Assembly (NCBI RefSeq): GCF_011742555.1
Contig: NZ_JAAQQR010000002.1
Coordinates: forward strand, 620,001-684,000
From: Luteibacter jiangsuensis
GTDB taxonomy: Bacteria > Pseudomonadota > Gammaproteobacteria > Xanthomonadales > Rhodanobacteraceae
Direction: 5' to 3'
DNA: 64,000 bases
This document shows, piece by piece, positions 1-8,197 of the stretch. Each line of letters opens with the position of its first letter. The stretch's first letter is position 1. A program made the position numbers and the translations under genes. Below the pieces are notes generated by a model. That model saw only the letters and a list, made by a program, of their open reading frames with translations, was not told the origin of the DNA and made no database searches.

Positions 1-1340
1 CGCTGCAGGGCATCGTGACAGCGATCAACCGCATCAACCGCATATACGAGCGGGACCTCGGCGTACACCTCGTGCTGGCCGAAGACAACGACAAACTGGT
101 GTTCACCCCGAACCACACGGATCCGTTCGTCGACCTCGATCCCGACGACGAGTCATACGACAGGGAAATGGCCCTGAGGAACGTGGAAGTCGTCGCGCGA
201 ACCCTGAGCGAGGATGCGTTCGATGTGGGCCATCTGCTGGACGCACGGCGCGACAGCGGCATCGTCGGAGCGGTCGGCACCACATGCACGCGCTGGACGG
301 GCAAGCCGGAGGATCGCGCACTGGCCAAGGCCGCCGGCATGACGGGCAATGCAAAGCCGTTTGGCGACCCCTTCCATGTCGATTTCATCGCCCACGAACT
401 CGGACACCAGTTCGGTGCATCGCACACATTCAATGGCTGTGCGCGCGAACAGTGGGCGGCGGGCACGGCGCTCGAGCCCGGAAGCGGCTCCACCGTGATG
501 GGTTACGCAGGGCTGTGTGGCGCATACGACCTGCAAAGCCAGTCGGACGACTATTTCCATGGCATCAGCATCGAAGAGGTGGGGGCATGGCTGGCCGGCC
601 CGGGCGGCGCATGCGCCGTCACCGAGCCCGCCCGCGTTCGTACGCCGTGGCTCGACACGGAAGGATGGGAGCGCCCGTTGACGGTTCCGGCCCGCACGGC
701 GTTCCAGTTGGCCGGCACCGCGCAGTTCGCGGAACCCGACGCGCAGCTCAGCTACACGTTCGAACAGATGGATCTCGGCGACTTCCAGTTCGACGCGATC
801 CTCTCCGACCGTGGCACGGGGCCCCTCTTTCGCTCCCGCAAGCCCAATGCCGACGGAACGCAGACCTTTCCCGCCATGGCCGTCCTGCTGGGCATCGAGC
901 CCCCCGACCAAGGCGACACCCTGCCGACAAGCGATCGCCGACTGCGTTTCCGCATGACGGTTCGCGACGAGCACGAGGGCCTGCGATCGCCCGCCGTCTA
1001 TGCCGACCGAACCGTAAGAGTGGTGGATACGGGCAGGGCTTTCGCAATCACGACGCCGGCACAGGCGGCAACCCTTCGGCGCGGCAGCCGGCGAGCCGTG
1101 CGCTGGGATACCGCGGATACGGTGAAGCCCCCCATCGCGTGCCCGTCGGTGCGCATCGACCTGTCCGTGGACGGCGGGTTCACCTTCCTGGCCACGCCGC
1201 TCGCGCGGCAGGTGCCGAACGAAGGCCAGGCCAGGGTGCAGATACCCGCCGATATCGCCGCATCGAGCGATGCGCGAATCCGCGTCGCCTGTGCCGATGG
1301 CCGCTTTTTCGCCCTCTCGCCGCGGATTCAGGTGCGTTAG
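1..1340 (+). CDS. Secreted reprolysin-like zinc metalloprotease, 5'-truncated by the window
   Basis: The reading frame is open from the first bases of the window, so the N-terminus, including any signal peptide and propeptide, lies upstream. The visible part holds HELGHQFGASH (about residues 127-137 counting from a GTG at 15). This is the HExxHxxGxxH zinc site of metzincins, with Glu as catalytic base. STVMGYAG about 35 residues later fits the Met-turn. The roughly 230 residues after the catalytic domain look like beta-rich accessory modules, as in bacterial reprolysin-family (M12B/M72-like) proteins exported to the medium. It probably degrades extracellular protein. It ends 6 bases before a convergent gene. 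Export through the type II system encoded at 16-27 kb is plausible but inferred. Confidence is high for metalloprotease and moderate for the exact family. Confidence 0.85.
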   Translation, partial: LQGIVTAINRINRIYERDLGVHLVLAEDNDKLVFTPNHTDPFVDLDPDDESYDREMALRNVEVVARTLSEDAFDVGHLLDARRDSGIVGAVGTTCTRWTGKPEDRALAKAAGMTGNAKPFGDPFHVDFIAHELGHQFGASHTFNGCAREQWAAGTALEPGSGSTVMGYAGLCGAYDLQSQSDDYFHGISIEEVGAWLAGPGGACAVTEPARVRTPWLDTEGWERPLTVPARTAFQLAGTAQFAEPDAQLSYTFEQMDLGDFQFDAILSDRGTGPLFRSRKPNADGTQTFPAMAVLLGIEPPDQGDTLPTSDRRLRFRMTVRDEHEGLRSPAVYADRTVRVVDTGRAFAITTPAQAATLRRGSRRAVRWDTADTVKPPIACPSVRIDLSVDGGFTFLATPLARQVPNEGQARVQIPADIAASSDARIRVACADGRFFALSPRIQVR

Positions 1341-1346
1341 GAATCC

Positions 1347-2627
1347 TCAGAGGCCGAGGGAAATTTCCTCGGCCTCGACGCCCGCCATGTGGATGTGGTT
1401 CACGAACAGCGAGAAGGCCAGCTTCCCGGCCAGACCGTGCACGTGCTGCATCCACGGGGGCAGGTAGCGCGGCAACGCGATGTCGCCGCTTTCGAAGTGC
1501 GGTTCGAGGCTCATCACATCGTGCAGCGCCAGCTTTCCCGCGAACAGGTTGCGTAGCAGGTCGAGCCGGCGCTGACGCAGTGCCCAGCGAAAGAACGTGT
1601 GCACCGCCAGCAGGCCGCTCAGGTAGACGTTGTCCTTCGCGAAGGCCGAGCCGCCCGTGAGCGGCACGCCGCGGAACACGCGCTGGGTGGAATGAAAGCT
1701 GTCGGCCACATGCTGCCCGCAGTCGCGGAAGTAGCGGAATACGTCGACGAAATCGGCACCGTTGAGCGCCATGTCGATGGCAAGGATACGCAGGCTGATG
1801 CGCTTCAGCCGCGAAATGTCGATGGCGCCGGACATCAGTTCGGCGAACACGGCCAGGCCTTCCTGCGTTGCCGTGACGCGCGGCGAGGTACGCGCCAGCG
1901 AGGCCAGGACCGGCTGCTCGCGGCCATTCAACGCCGTAAGCGAGTGCACGAACGCTTCGTGCGCCAGCAGCTGGTGGCGGTCGTATTCGGTGAAGCGCAC
2001 GCCACCCCGCAGGCGAATGCGGGTGGCGCCGGCGGCGGCCTTCGCCGTGAGCTCGGGGTCCACCTGGACGGAAATGGTGCCGGGCGCGAAGAAAGCGTCC
2101 AGCCGCTCGCTCATGTCGCGGCGGAGTTCCTCCGCCGGAATGTTGCCGGTCGCGTCCTCGGTTTCCAGGTCCGCGCCCAGTTCGTCGGCGAGGTCGACGA
2201 AATAGCGCGCCGCGTCGAGGTTGCTGCGATTGCTGCCCGGGATGGCGTCGCCGGGCTTGCCGTACAGCTGCACCGACGTCTCGGTGACCCGGTCCGTACC
2301 GGCCCCATGCAGCATGTCCGCCGCGATGCGCCACGACTCGGCGGTGCGCCTCAGGTAGTCCGCGATCGGATGGTCTTCGTCGACCTCCGCTTCGATGGCC
2401 TCCAGCTCCGCCTTCGTCTGGTCCAGCACCGGGGGGTGATAGCGGATGTCGGGAATCGACACGCGGCCCGCGCCGAATTCCTCGATCAGCCGCTCTTCCA
2501 CGGACGCCGGCCACGACACGGTGGGCAGGATACGGATGGTGCCGGCCGCGGCCAGCAGGCGCTGGTCGAGCGCCGCGTAGCGCCGCATCTCGGGGGAAAG
2601 GTTCAACGAAGGGGCGGTCGCATGCAT
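1347..2627 (-). CDS. QEGLA-motif protein of the DUF1704/MATCAP-like metallopeptidase family
   Basis: A 426-residue protein with no signal peptide. It carries HEAFVH at residues 223-228 and TATQEGLA, with the QEGLA block at 255-259. HExxxH plus a downstream Glu is the zinc arrangement described for the eukaryotic MATCAP tubulin tyrosine carboxypeptidases, which belong to this DUF1704 family. Bacterial members are usually annotated 'flavohemoglobin expression-modulating QEGLA motif protein' without a known substrate. Here the neighbour transcribed in the same direction is ferredoxin-NADP reductase, 45 bases upstream of this start, so the two may be co-transcribed. A carboxypeptidase-like activity on a cytosolic peptide is inferred from the conserved zinc ligands. 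Family assignment is strong; bacterial function is open. Confidence 0.88.
   Translation of the reverse strand: MHATAPSLNLSPEMRRYAALDQRLLAAAGTIRILPTVSWPASVEERLIEEFGAGRVSIPDIRYHPPVLDQTKAELEAIEAEVDEDHPIADYLRRTAESWRIAADMLHGAGTDRVTETSVQLYGKPGDAIPGSNRSNLDAARYFVDLADELGADLETEDATGNIPAEELRRDMSERLDAFFAPGTISVQVDPELTAKAAAGATRIRLRGGVRFTEYDRHQLLAHEAFVHSLTALNGREQPVLASLARTSPRVTATQEGLAVFAELMSGAIDISRLKRISLRILAIDMALNGADFVDVFRYFRDCGQHVADSFHSTQRVFRGVPLTGGSAFAKDNVYLSGLLAVHTFFRWALRQRRLDLLRNLFAGKLALHDVMSLEPHFESGDIALPRYLPPWMQHVHGLAGKLAFSLFVNHIHMAGVEAEEISLGL
1350..1376. terminator. Perfect 10-bp hairpin at convergent gene ends
   Basis: GAGGCCGAGG and CCTCGGCCTC form a 10-bp stem around a 7-base loop. The structure covers the last codons of the QEGLA gene and sits 10 bases past the stop of the convergent protease gene. 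Neither side has a T-run, so it is at best a weak or Rho-assisted bidirectional terminator or an mRNA-end stabiliser. Confidence 0.4.
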
Positions 2628-2672
2628 GGTTGGCGATTATAGGCCCTGCCCGGCTCCTGCCTCCGCGCGGCG

Positions 2673-3419
2673 TTACCGGGAGGAAATGTACTTCTCGCGA
2701 CGGATATGCTGCACGGCCAGCCCGTGCTCCTTCAGTGCCGAGAACGCGGCGTCCACCATGTTCGGATTGCCGCAGAGATAGGCGATATCGCCCTCGGGTT
2801 TCGGCTCGAGCTCGGCGAGCATGTCCTGCACGTAGCCCAGGCGGTCGTGGGGACGCGGATGGGGGCGGGCGCCGCGGGACAGGCAGGGATGGAAGGTGAA
2901 TCCTTCATGGGCACGCGCGAAGGCTTCGAACTCCTCCCCGTACAGCAGCTCACCCTCGTTCCTTGCGCCGTACAGCAGCACGAAACGGCAGCCGCGCGAG
3001 GCCATCAGTGCTTCGATCTGCGGCAGCATGGCCCGGTACGGGGTGACGCCCGTCCCGGTGGCGATAAGGATGTACCGGCTGTTGGTATCGCCGTCCATGA
3101 GACAGAACCGGCCATAGGGCCCGCTGGCGTCGATGGTGTCGCCATGCTGGAGGCCGCCCAGCAGGGCCGTGGCGGCGCCGCCGTCCACGTAGCTCACGGC
3201 AATTTCGATTCTCTGCACCGGATTGCTGCCGTCGCCGACCGTGCCCACCGAATAGCTGCGCTTGGTGGCCTTGCCGTCGTCGTAATGGAAGTGCACCTGC
3301 AGGAACTGGCCCGGCACGAAGGCCAGTGCCTGGCCGTCGACCCGCTCGAAAGACAGGTGGCGAACCGTCGGGGCGAGCATGAAGCTGTCGACGAGGCGCA
3401 ACTGGAACTGTTCGGCCAT
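2673..3419 (-). CDS. fpr: Ferredoxin--NADP(+) reductase
   Basis: A 248-residue cytosolic flavoprotein that moves electrons between NADPH and ferredoxin or flavodoxin. The N-terminal half is the FAD-binding barrel, with the RSYSVG signature near residues 54-59. The C-terminal half is the NADP-binding fold, with GTGVTPYRAML (phosphate/ribose contacts) and YLCGNPNMVDAA near the end. Length matches bacterial Fpr (about 250). It is divergent from the ABC exporter at 3503. In this family expression is often raised by oxidative stress (SoxRS or similar), but no such operator is visible here. The last residues (REKYISSR) differ from the aromatic C-terminus of the E. coli enzyme, as in subclass members with another terminal residue. 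The family is clear. Confidence 0.9.
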   Translation of the reverse strand: MAEQFQLRLVDSFMLAPTVRHLSFERVDGQALAFVPGQFLQVHFHYDDGKATKRSYSVGTVGDGSNPVQRIEIAVSYVDGGAATALLGGLQHGDTIDASGPYGRFCLMDGDTNSRYILIATGTGVTPYRAMLPQIEALMASRGCRFVLLYGARNEGELLYGEEFEAFARAHEGFTFHPCLSRGARPHPRPHDRLGYVQDMLAELEPKPEGDIAYLCGNPNMVDAAFSALKEHGLAVQHIRREKYISSR

Positions 3420-3469
3420 GGAAAGTCTCTGTTGACGCCGGGGAACGAAAGCACCCCGGCAAAGCCCGG

Positions 3470-3475
3470 TATAAT
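3470..3475 (+). promoter_or_regulatory. Candidate -10 element (TATAAT) of the ABC exporter operon
   Basis: A consensus TATAAT lies 27 bases before the ABC start, giving a leader of about 20 nt. No convincing -35 is seen at 16-18 bp upstream. The reverse strand reads TATTAT at 3471-3476, so the same AT-rich spot could also serve the divergent fpr gene. Confidence 0.5.
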
Positions 3476-3502
3476 AGGCGGCTTGTCATTTCGGCGCAGC
3501 CC

Positions 3503-4435
3503 ATGACCACTCCCGCTTTGCACGTCAACGATTTACGGAAGACCTACGGAAACGGCGTGGAGGCCCTGAAGGGCGTCTCCCTCACCGTCCAGCCGGGGGA
3601 TTTCTTCGCCCTGCTCGGCCCCAACGGCGCCGGCAAGTCCACCCTCATCGGCATCCTTTCCTCCCTCGTGAACGCCTCGTCGGGCGACGCCGAGGTGTTT
3701 GGCGTGTCGATCCACAAGCATCGCAGCGAGGCGATGCGCCTGATCGGCCTGGTTCCCCAGGAGATCAACTTCAACCAGTTCGAAAAACCCTTCGACATCT
3801 GCGTGAACCAGGCCGGCTTCTACGGCATCGGCCGGGCCGAAGCCTCGGAGCGCGCGGAGCGGTACCTGAAGGAGCTTCGCCTCTGGGACAAGGCGCACCA
3901 CCAGGCGCGCATGCTGTCCGGCGGCATGAAGCGGCGCCTGATGATCGCCCGCGCCATGATGAACGAGCCCAAGCTCCTGATCCTCGACGAACCGACCGCC
4001 GGTGTCGACATCGAGATCCGCCGGTCGATGTGGCAGTTCGTCAGCGGCATCAACGCCGCCGGCACCACGGTGATCCTCACCACGCATTACCTCGAGGAAG
4101 CCGAGCAGCTCTGCCGCAACATCGCCATCATCGACCAGGGCCGCATCGTGCAGAACACCACGATGAAGAGCCTGCTCGCCACGCTGGACGTCGAGACCTT
4201 CGTGCTCGACGTGTCGAGTGTGCCCGACGCCCTGCCCACCCTTCCGGGCGTCGCGCTGCGCAAGCTCGACGACCACACCATCGAAGCCGAAATGTCCCGG
4301 GCCCACGATCTCAACTCCCTGTTCGCCGCGCTTTCCGGGCACGGCATCACCGTCACTTCCATGCGCAACAAGGCCAACCGCCTCGAGGAACTGTTCGTCC
4401 GTCTGGTCGAGCACGGCCGGGAGAACGCGGCATGA
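3503..4435 (+). CDS. yadG: ABC transporter ATP-binding protein (YadG family)
   Basis: A 310-residue nucleotide-binding subunit that hydrolyses ATP to drive an ABC-2 type exporter. Walker A is GPNGAGKST (39-47), the ABC signature LSGGMKRR (138-145), Walker B LLILDEP (158-164), and the H-loop sits in TTHYLEEAE. Length and partner match the E. coli YadG (308 aa)/YadH pair. The substrate is unknown. The stop overlaps the start of the permease gene by four bases (ATGA), so the two are translationally coupled and should form a 2+2 complex in the inner membrane. The ATG start has little Shine-Dalgarno sequence ahead of it, but the family N-terminus aligns from here. The symbol is by homology. Confidence 0.9.
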   Translation: MTTPALHVNDLRKTYGNGVEALKGVSLTVQPGDFFALLGPNGAGKSTLIGILSSLVNASSGDAEVFGVSIHKHRSEAMRLIGLVPQEINFNQFEKPFDICVNQAGFYGIGRAEASERAERYLKELRLWDKAHHQARMLSGGMKRRLMIARAMMNEPKLLILDEPTAGVDIEIRRSMWQFVSGINAAGTTVILTTHYLEEAEQLCRNIAIIDQGRIVQNTTMKSLLATLDVETFVLDVSSVPDALPTLPGVALRKLDDHTIEAEMSRAHDLNSLFAALSGHGITVTSMRNKANRLEELFVRLVEHGRENAA

Positions 4436-5205
4436 GCGGCGCCACGAACCTTGTCGCCCTGGGCACTATCGTCCGCCGCGAGATCATGCGCATCCTGCGC
4501 ATCTGGACGCAGACGCTGATCCCGCCCGCCATCACGATGACGCTGTACTTCGTCATCTTCGGCAAGCTCATCGGCAGCCGCATCGGCACGATGCACGGCT
4601 TCACCTACATGCAGTACATCGTGCCGGGCCTGGTCATGATGAGCATCATCACGAACAGTTACGGCAACATCTCCTCATCGTTCTTCGGGGCCAAGTTCGG
4701 CCGCTTCGTCGAGGAAATGCTGGTGTCGCCCATGCCGAACTGGGTCATCCTGCTTGGCTACGTCACCGGTGCCGTGGTGCGCGGCGTGATCGTCGGCGCC
4801 CTGGTGCTCGTCATCGCGCTGTTCTTCACCGACCTGCACGTGGCGCATCCGCTCATCACGTTCCTCTCGGTGGTGCTCGGCGCATCGGTCTTCTCCCTTG
4901 CGGGCTTCGTCAATGCGGTGTTCGCGAAGAAATTCGACGATATCGCCCTGGTGCCGACTTTCGTGCTCACCCCGCTCACCTATCTCGGCGGCGTCTTCTA
5001 TTCGGTAGACCTGCTGGGCGAGCCGTGGCACACCATTTCGCTCGCCAATCCGATCCTCTACATGGTGAACGCTTTCCGTTTCGGCGTGCTCGGTGTCAGC
5101 GACGTACCCATCGTCACGGCATTCGTGGTGATGCTGGTGTTCGTGGTCGGACTGGCGGCCGTGGCCCTGCGCCTGCTCACGCGCGGCGTCGGCCTGCGTT
5201 CCTGA
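4432..5205 (+). CDS. yadH: ABC-2 type transporter permease (YadH family)
   Basis: A 257-residue inner-membrane permease, the partner of the preceding ATPase. It has six hydrophobic segments and the ABC-2 family ending with a long central loop. The motif NPILYMVNAFRFG near residues 206-218 is typical of YadH/NodJ-like permeases. The start was taken at the ATGA overlap with the ATPase stop; the same frame extends upstream, but only as overlap with the ATPase gene. YadGH-type exporters have no firmly known substrate. NodIJ-like lipo-oligosaccharide export is the closest described role and cannot be assumed here. Confidence 0.9.
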   Translation: MSGATNLVALGTIVRREIMRILRIWTQTLIPPAITMTLYFVIFGKLIGSRIGTMHGFTYMQYIVPGLVMMSIITNSYGNISSSFFGAKFGRFVEEMLVSPMPNWVILLGYVTGAVVRGVIVGALVLVIALFFTDLHVAHPLITFLSVVLGASVFSLAGFVNAVFAKKFDDIALVPTFVLTPLTYLGGVFYSVDLLGEPWHTISLANPILYMVNAFRFGVLGVSDVPIVTAFVVMLVFVVGLAAVALRLLTRGVGLRS

Positions 5206-5221
5206 CCCAGCGGCCAGGGTC

Positions 5222-5941
5222 ATGCGGGTCAACAAGTACATCAGCGAAGCCGGCCTCTGCTCGCGCCGCGAGGCCGACGAACTGCTCGTCGCCGGCCGCG
5301 TGACCATCAACGACGAGGTCGTCGGCATGGGGGCCAAGGCCCTCGACGGCGACGTCGTCAAGGTCGACGGCGAGGTGGTGGTCGCCCGCACGCTGATTGC
5401 CAGTCCCGCCAAGAGCCGCGGCGTTTATATCGCGCTGAACAAGCCGGTGGGCATCACCTGCACCACGGACACCACGGTGGACGGCAACATCGTCGACTTC
5501 GTGGATCACCCGCAGCGCATCTTTCCCATTGGCCGCCTCGATAAGGATTCCGAAGGCCTGATCCTGCTGACGAGCAACGGCGACATCGTCAACGAGATCC
5601 TCCGGGCGGAGAACCACCACGAGAAGGAATACCTCGTGGCGGTCAACAAGCCGGTCACCGAGGAATTTCTCGCCGGCATGGCGCGGGGTGTCCGGGTGCA
5701 TGGGCAGATGACCCGCCCCTGCAAGGTGCGGCGCATCGCGAAGTACGGCTTCGCCATCATTCTTACCCAGGGCCTCAACCGGCAGATCCGCCTCATGGCG
5801 GCGGCGTTCGGTTACCGCGTCACGCAGCTGCGGCGCGTGCGCATCATCAATGTGAAGCTCGGCCACCTGAAACCCGGGCAGTGGCGCAACCTCACCGAAG
5901 CGGAGCTGCGGGGCCTGCTGCCCGAGCGCCAGACCTGGTAG
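5222..5941 (+). CDS. rluF: 23S rRNA pseudouridine synthase RluF
   Basis: A 239-residue RsuA/RluB/E/F-family enzyme that isomerises uridine to pseudouridine in 23S rRNA (U2604 for E. coli RluF). Residues 1-60 form an S4 RNA-binding domain (MRVNKYISEAGLCSRREAD). The catalytic block GRLDKDSEGLILLT near residues 104-117 carries the active Asp. LNRQIRLMAAAFGYRVTQLRRVRI is the conserved C-terminal core, written here only as a landmark. It lacks the roughly 50-residue C-terminal tail of the E. coli protein. It lies 16 bases after the ABC permease on the same strand and may be read through. RluF versus RluB/E rests on overall similarity as I recall it. Confidence 0.85.
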   Translation: MRVNKYISEAGLCSRREADELLVAGRVTINDEVVGMGAKALDGDVVKVDGEVVVARTLIASPAKSRGVYIALNKPVGITCTTDTTVDGNIVDFVDHPQRIFPIGRLDKDSEGLILLTSNGDIVNEILRAENHHEKEYLVAVNKPVTEEFLAGMARGVRVHGQMTRPCKVRRIAKYGFAIILTQGLNRQIRLMAAAFGYRVTQLRRVRIINVKLGHLKPGQWRNLTEAELRGLLPERQTW

Positions 5942-6020
5942 GCGCGCCCGCGCCACCCTGCCGGTGATCCATCCGGCCTTCTGGCGAATTCGCTTACGCC
6001 AACGCGATCCTATCCCTGGC

Positions 6021-6039
6021 CGGATGACGGAATCATCCG
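6021..6039. terminator. Hairpin between rluF and the A/B operon
   Basis: CGGATGA and TCATCCG form a perfect 7-bp stem around CGGAA, about 80 bases past the rluF stop. There is no T-run, so it is a weak candidate terminator. The remaining spacer to 6116 should hold the promoter of the downstream six-gene run; I could not pick a convincing -35/-10 pair. Confidence 0.35.
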
Positions 6040-6116
6040 ACAGCCGCGTCGCGTGAGATCCCTTCTAATGTCGCTTCGGCGCGACACCCCGGCGCGCCAT
6101 GACCCAAGGAGGGAAC

Positions 6117-7286
6117 GTGGCACAGAACGTGTGGGTGGCAGCCGTGTTCGTCGCATGCCTCGCGCCCTCGCTCTGCACGAATGCCATGGATGCCGCCGAC
6201 GGCGTCGACGTGGCCAAGATGCTGCTGACGGCGCGAACCGAGACCTCGGCCGGAACGATGGTCCACGGATCGCTGGCGGCGTGGCGGGAGCAGCTTTCGC
6301 CAAGGGCGAACGAGCCCTATGGCCCGCCCGTGGACAGGCCGGCGTTCGTGAACGAGGTGTACTGGCGGAAGATGCTCGCTTCGCTGCCAGCATTGAAAGA
6401 GCACGGCGACACAGAACGACAAGCGATGCGCGCCCTGCAGTGGGACCTGGGCACGACCAAGGCACGCCCGGGGCAAGAAATTCCGCACGAGGCGATGAGC
6501 AAGGTCGACCTCTCGCGCCTGTACCCGCAACACCGGGATCCCCTGGTTGTCGCCGGCATCGCGAAGGCGGGCGTGGATGCCGACATCTTCAGCGCAGCGC
6601 TTGCGGTCACCACCGACGCTCATTCGACCGTCGCGGCAAACTACGCGGTGGCCGCCCAGATCATTCGCGACCGCGCGCGTGCATACCCCCCTGAAGCCTG
6701 GCCGCGCATGGGCATCCGCGCCGGAATCGTCGACCGTCTCGTCGCGTCGGTCATTCCGGAAGACTTCGCCGATCCCGACCGCCGCTACCTGTCGCTCCTT
6801 GTCGAGCAGGAAGCGCGAACGCGGCGAGTCGGCCTGCGAAACCAGTACGGGCTGCGCGGGCTGAGCACGCCCTATCGGGTGGCCCGCCTTGCCGCTGCGT
6901 ACCGGGACGGCCAGGGATACGCCCTCGCCAGCACATTCCCATGCGGACCCGATGGCTCGCATCAGCCCGGCGCCGGCACTCAGGCGCCGGGCGACCATCG
7001 CCCCCTTTGCTTCGTCGACGCCAGCGACAACGCGGTGTACCGCTGGTACGCCGACGAGATGTGGAACCAGGCCCACCCGGCGTGGAAGGCCAGCGGCGAG
7101 CAGACATGGATCGCCCTGATGTTCTTCGCGCTCAGCGAGGTGCTGTTTGGCGTGGACATCGTTCCATCGCCGTATTTCGTCGAAAGCGAGATCGCCGCCG
7201 ACCTCGTGGACGAAGAGATTGTCGCCGAAGTGAAGGGCGAGGCCTCGGCGGAATCCGAATCGTTGCTTACCTGCCGCATCCCATGA
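6117..7286 (+). CDS. Exported protein of unknown family, A1 (first partner of tandem A/B module)
   Basis: A 389-residue protein. GTG at 6117 was chosen because AAGGAGG lies at 6106-6112 just ahead of it; an ATG at 6099 in the same frame has no ribosome site. The first ~20 residues form a hydrophobic signal peptide (AAVFVACLAPSLC). Blocks shared with A2 and A3 are WDLGTTKARPG, AGVDADIF, a His-Ser-Thr stretch before YAVAAQI, YRVARLAAAYRD, and a Cys pair flanking a variable loop followed by DASDNAVYRWY. Near the C-terminus come a hydrophobic segment (WIALMFFALSEVLFG) and an acidic helix, then LLTCRIP. I do not recognise the family and see no catalytic motif. Its stop overlaps the next start by four bases. 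It could be a membrane- or envelope-associated partner of the B protein. Confidence 0.8.
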   Translation: MAQNVWVAAVFVACLAPSLCTNAMDAADGVDVAKMLLTARTETSAGTMVHGSLAAWREQLSPRANEPYGPPVDRPAFVNEVYWRKMLASLPALKEHGDTERQAMRALQWDLGTTKARPGQEIPHEAMSKVDLSRLYPQHRDPLVVAGIAKAGVDADIFSAALAVTTDAHSTVAANYAVAAQIIRDRARAYPPEAWPRMGIRAGIVDRLVASVIPEDFADPDRRYLSLLVEQEARTRRVGLRNQYGLRGLSTPYRVARLAAAYRDGQGYALASTFPCGPDGSHQPGAGTQAPGDHRPLCFVDASDNAVYRWYADEMWNQAHPAWKASGEQTWIALMFFALSEVLFGVDIVPSPYFVESEIAADLVDEEIVAEVKGEASAESESLLTCRIP

Positions 7287-8125
7287 CTCGACATCGCAGC
7301 CACATCGCCCATCTTGCACGGCACACGCTCCTTCTTCTCGCCATGGCGGGGATGTCCGCCGTCGCCCCCGCACAGGAAGTCGAATATGTTCCGGTCGACG
7401 ACGCCGACAGCGCCATCGTCGCCGAACTGTCCGACACGTTCACCCGCTACGCCTACAGTGTCGACCGCTGGTTGAAACTGGAATCGCAGAAAGAACCGTA
7501 TCTCACACAACGCAATGTGTTTTCGAGTTTCGAAAGCGGCTTCAAACGGGCGACGGTGGCTCGTCTGGAATACACTTTCACCATCGAAGGCGGCACGGAG
7601 ACCCGTGTCTACCACGCCATGTCGGGCGTCGAACCCGACGAGGCCTTCGCGCGATTGCTCTCCGCGAAAGACGGCTTGTCGCCGAAGCCGCTATCGCCCG
7701 TGGCGGACCAGTTCCGGGACACACGATGGGATGTGCGTGCGAGCGGCCTGGACGAGTCGGAATCCGAACTCCACGCCGCCGAGACGGCGGACGGACTCGA
7801 TCATTCCGCCGATGCCGAGCTCAAGGCCTTCCGCACACTGGAGCGCGAACTGAAAGAGGCCAAAGTCGCCGCCGGCGGCCAGCTTCGCGTCAGGGTCTCG
7901 AAGATTCCCTGCGAATCCTGCCGGAAAGTCTTCGCCAGGTTTGCCGACCGCTTCGGCATGTCCGCGGAAATTGCCTACACCGAGGAGGGAAGCGAGGCAT
8001 ACGCCGCCTTCGACGAGCGCCGCAAAGCGGTGTTCCGCAGGGTACGGAACAACCGCACGGGCGTCAGACCCTTGCGCCCGCTCGAGGGAAACCTTCCACC
8101 CGAACGCCTGCCCGTGTGCGAGTAG
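7283..8125 (+). CDS. Exported deaminase-fold-like protein B1
   Basis: A 280-residue protein starting at an ATGA overlap with A1. It has a positively charged start, a hydrophobic core (LLLLAMAG) and a likely signal-peptidase site after APA at residue 30. RATVARLEY (89-97) and RVYHAMSG (108-115) are shared with B2 and B3. SADAELKAFRTLEREL (175-190) is followed 33 residues later by KIPCESC (Cys 210 and 213). Asp/His-Ala-Glu on a helix, then a strand ending in P-C-x-x-C, is the layout of the zinc deaminase superfamily (cytidine deaminase, TadA, toxin deaminases). Here Asp stands where His or Cys normally binds zinc. The predicted helix-strand-helix pattern agrees. The last residues are PVCE. Function and substrate are unknown; the fold is an inference. 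Confidence 0.75.
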   Translation: MTRHRSHIAHLARHTLLLLAMAGMSAVAPAQEVEYVPVDDADSAIVAELSDTFTRYAYSVDRWLKLESQKEPYLTQRNVFSSFESGFKRATVARLEYTFTIEGGTETRVYHAMSGVEPDEAFARLLSAKDGLSPKPLSPVADQFRDTRWDVRASGLDESESELHAAETADGLDHSADAELKAFRTLERELKEAKVAAGGQLRVRVSKIPCESCRKVFARFADRFGMSAEIAYTEEGSEAYAAFDERRKAVFRRVRNNRTGVRPLRPLEGNLPPERLPVCE

Positions 8126-8197
8126 CCGACAGGCACCCCGCGCAATCGAACGCCGCCGGACTTGCGCCACCCCGCCCTCCAAGGAGATCCACTCGAC

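Noticed and set aside
6099-6116. ATG 6099 as the start of A1
   Set aside because: No ribosome site precedes it, whereas AAGGAGG at 6106-6112 points to GTG 6117.
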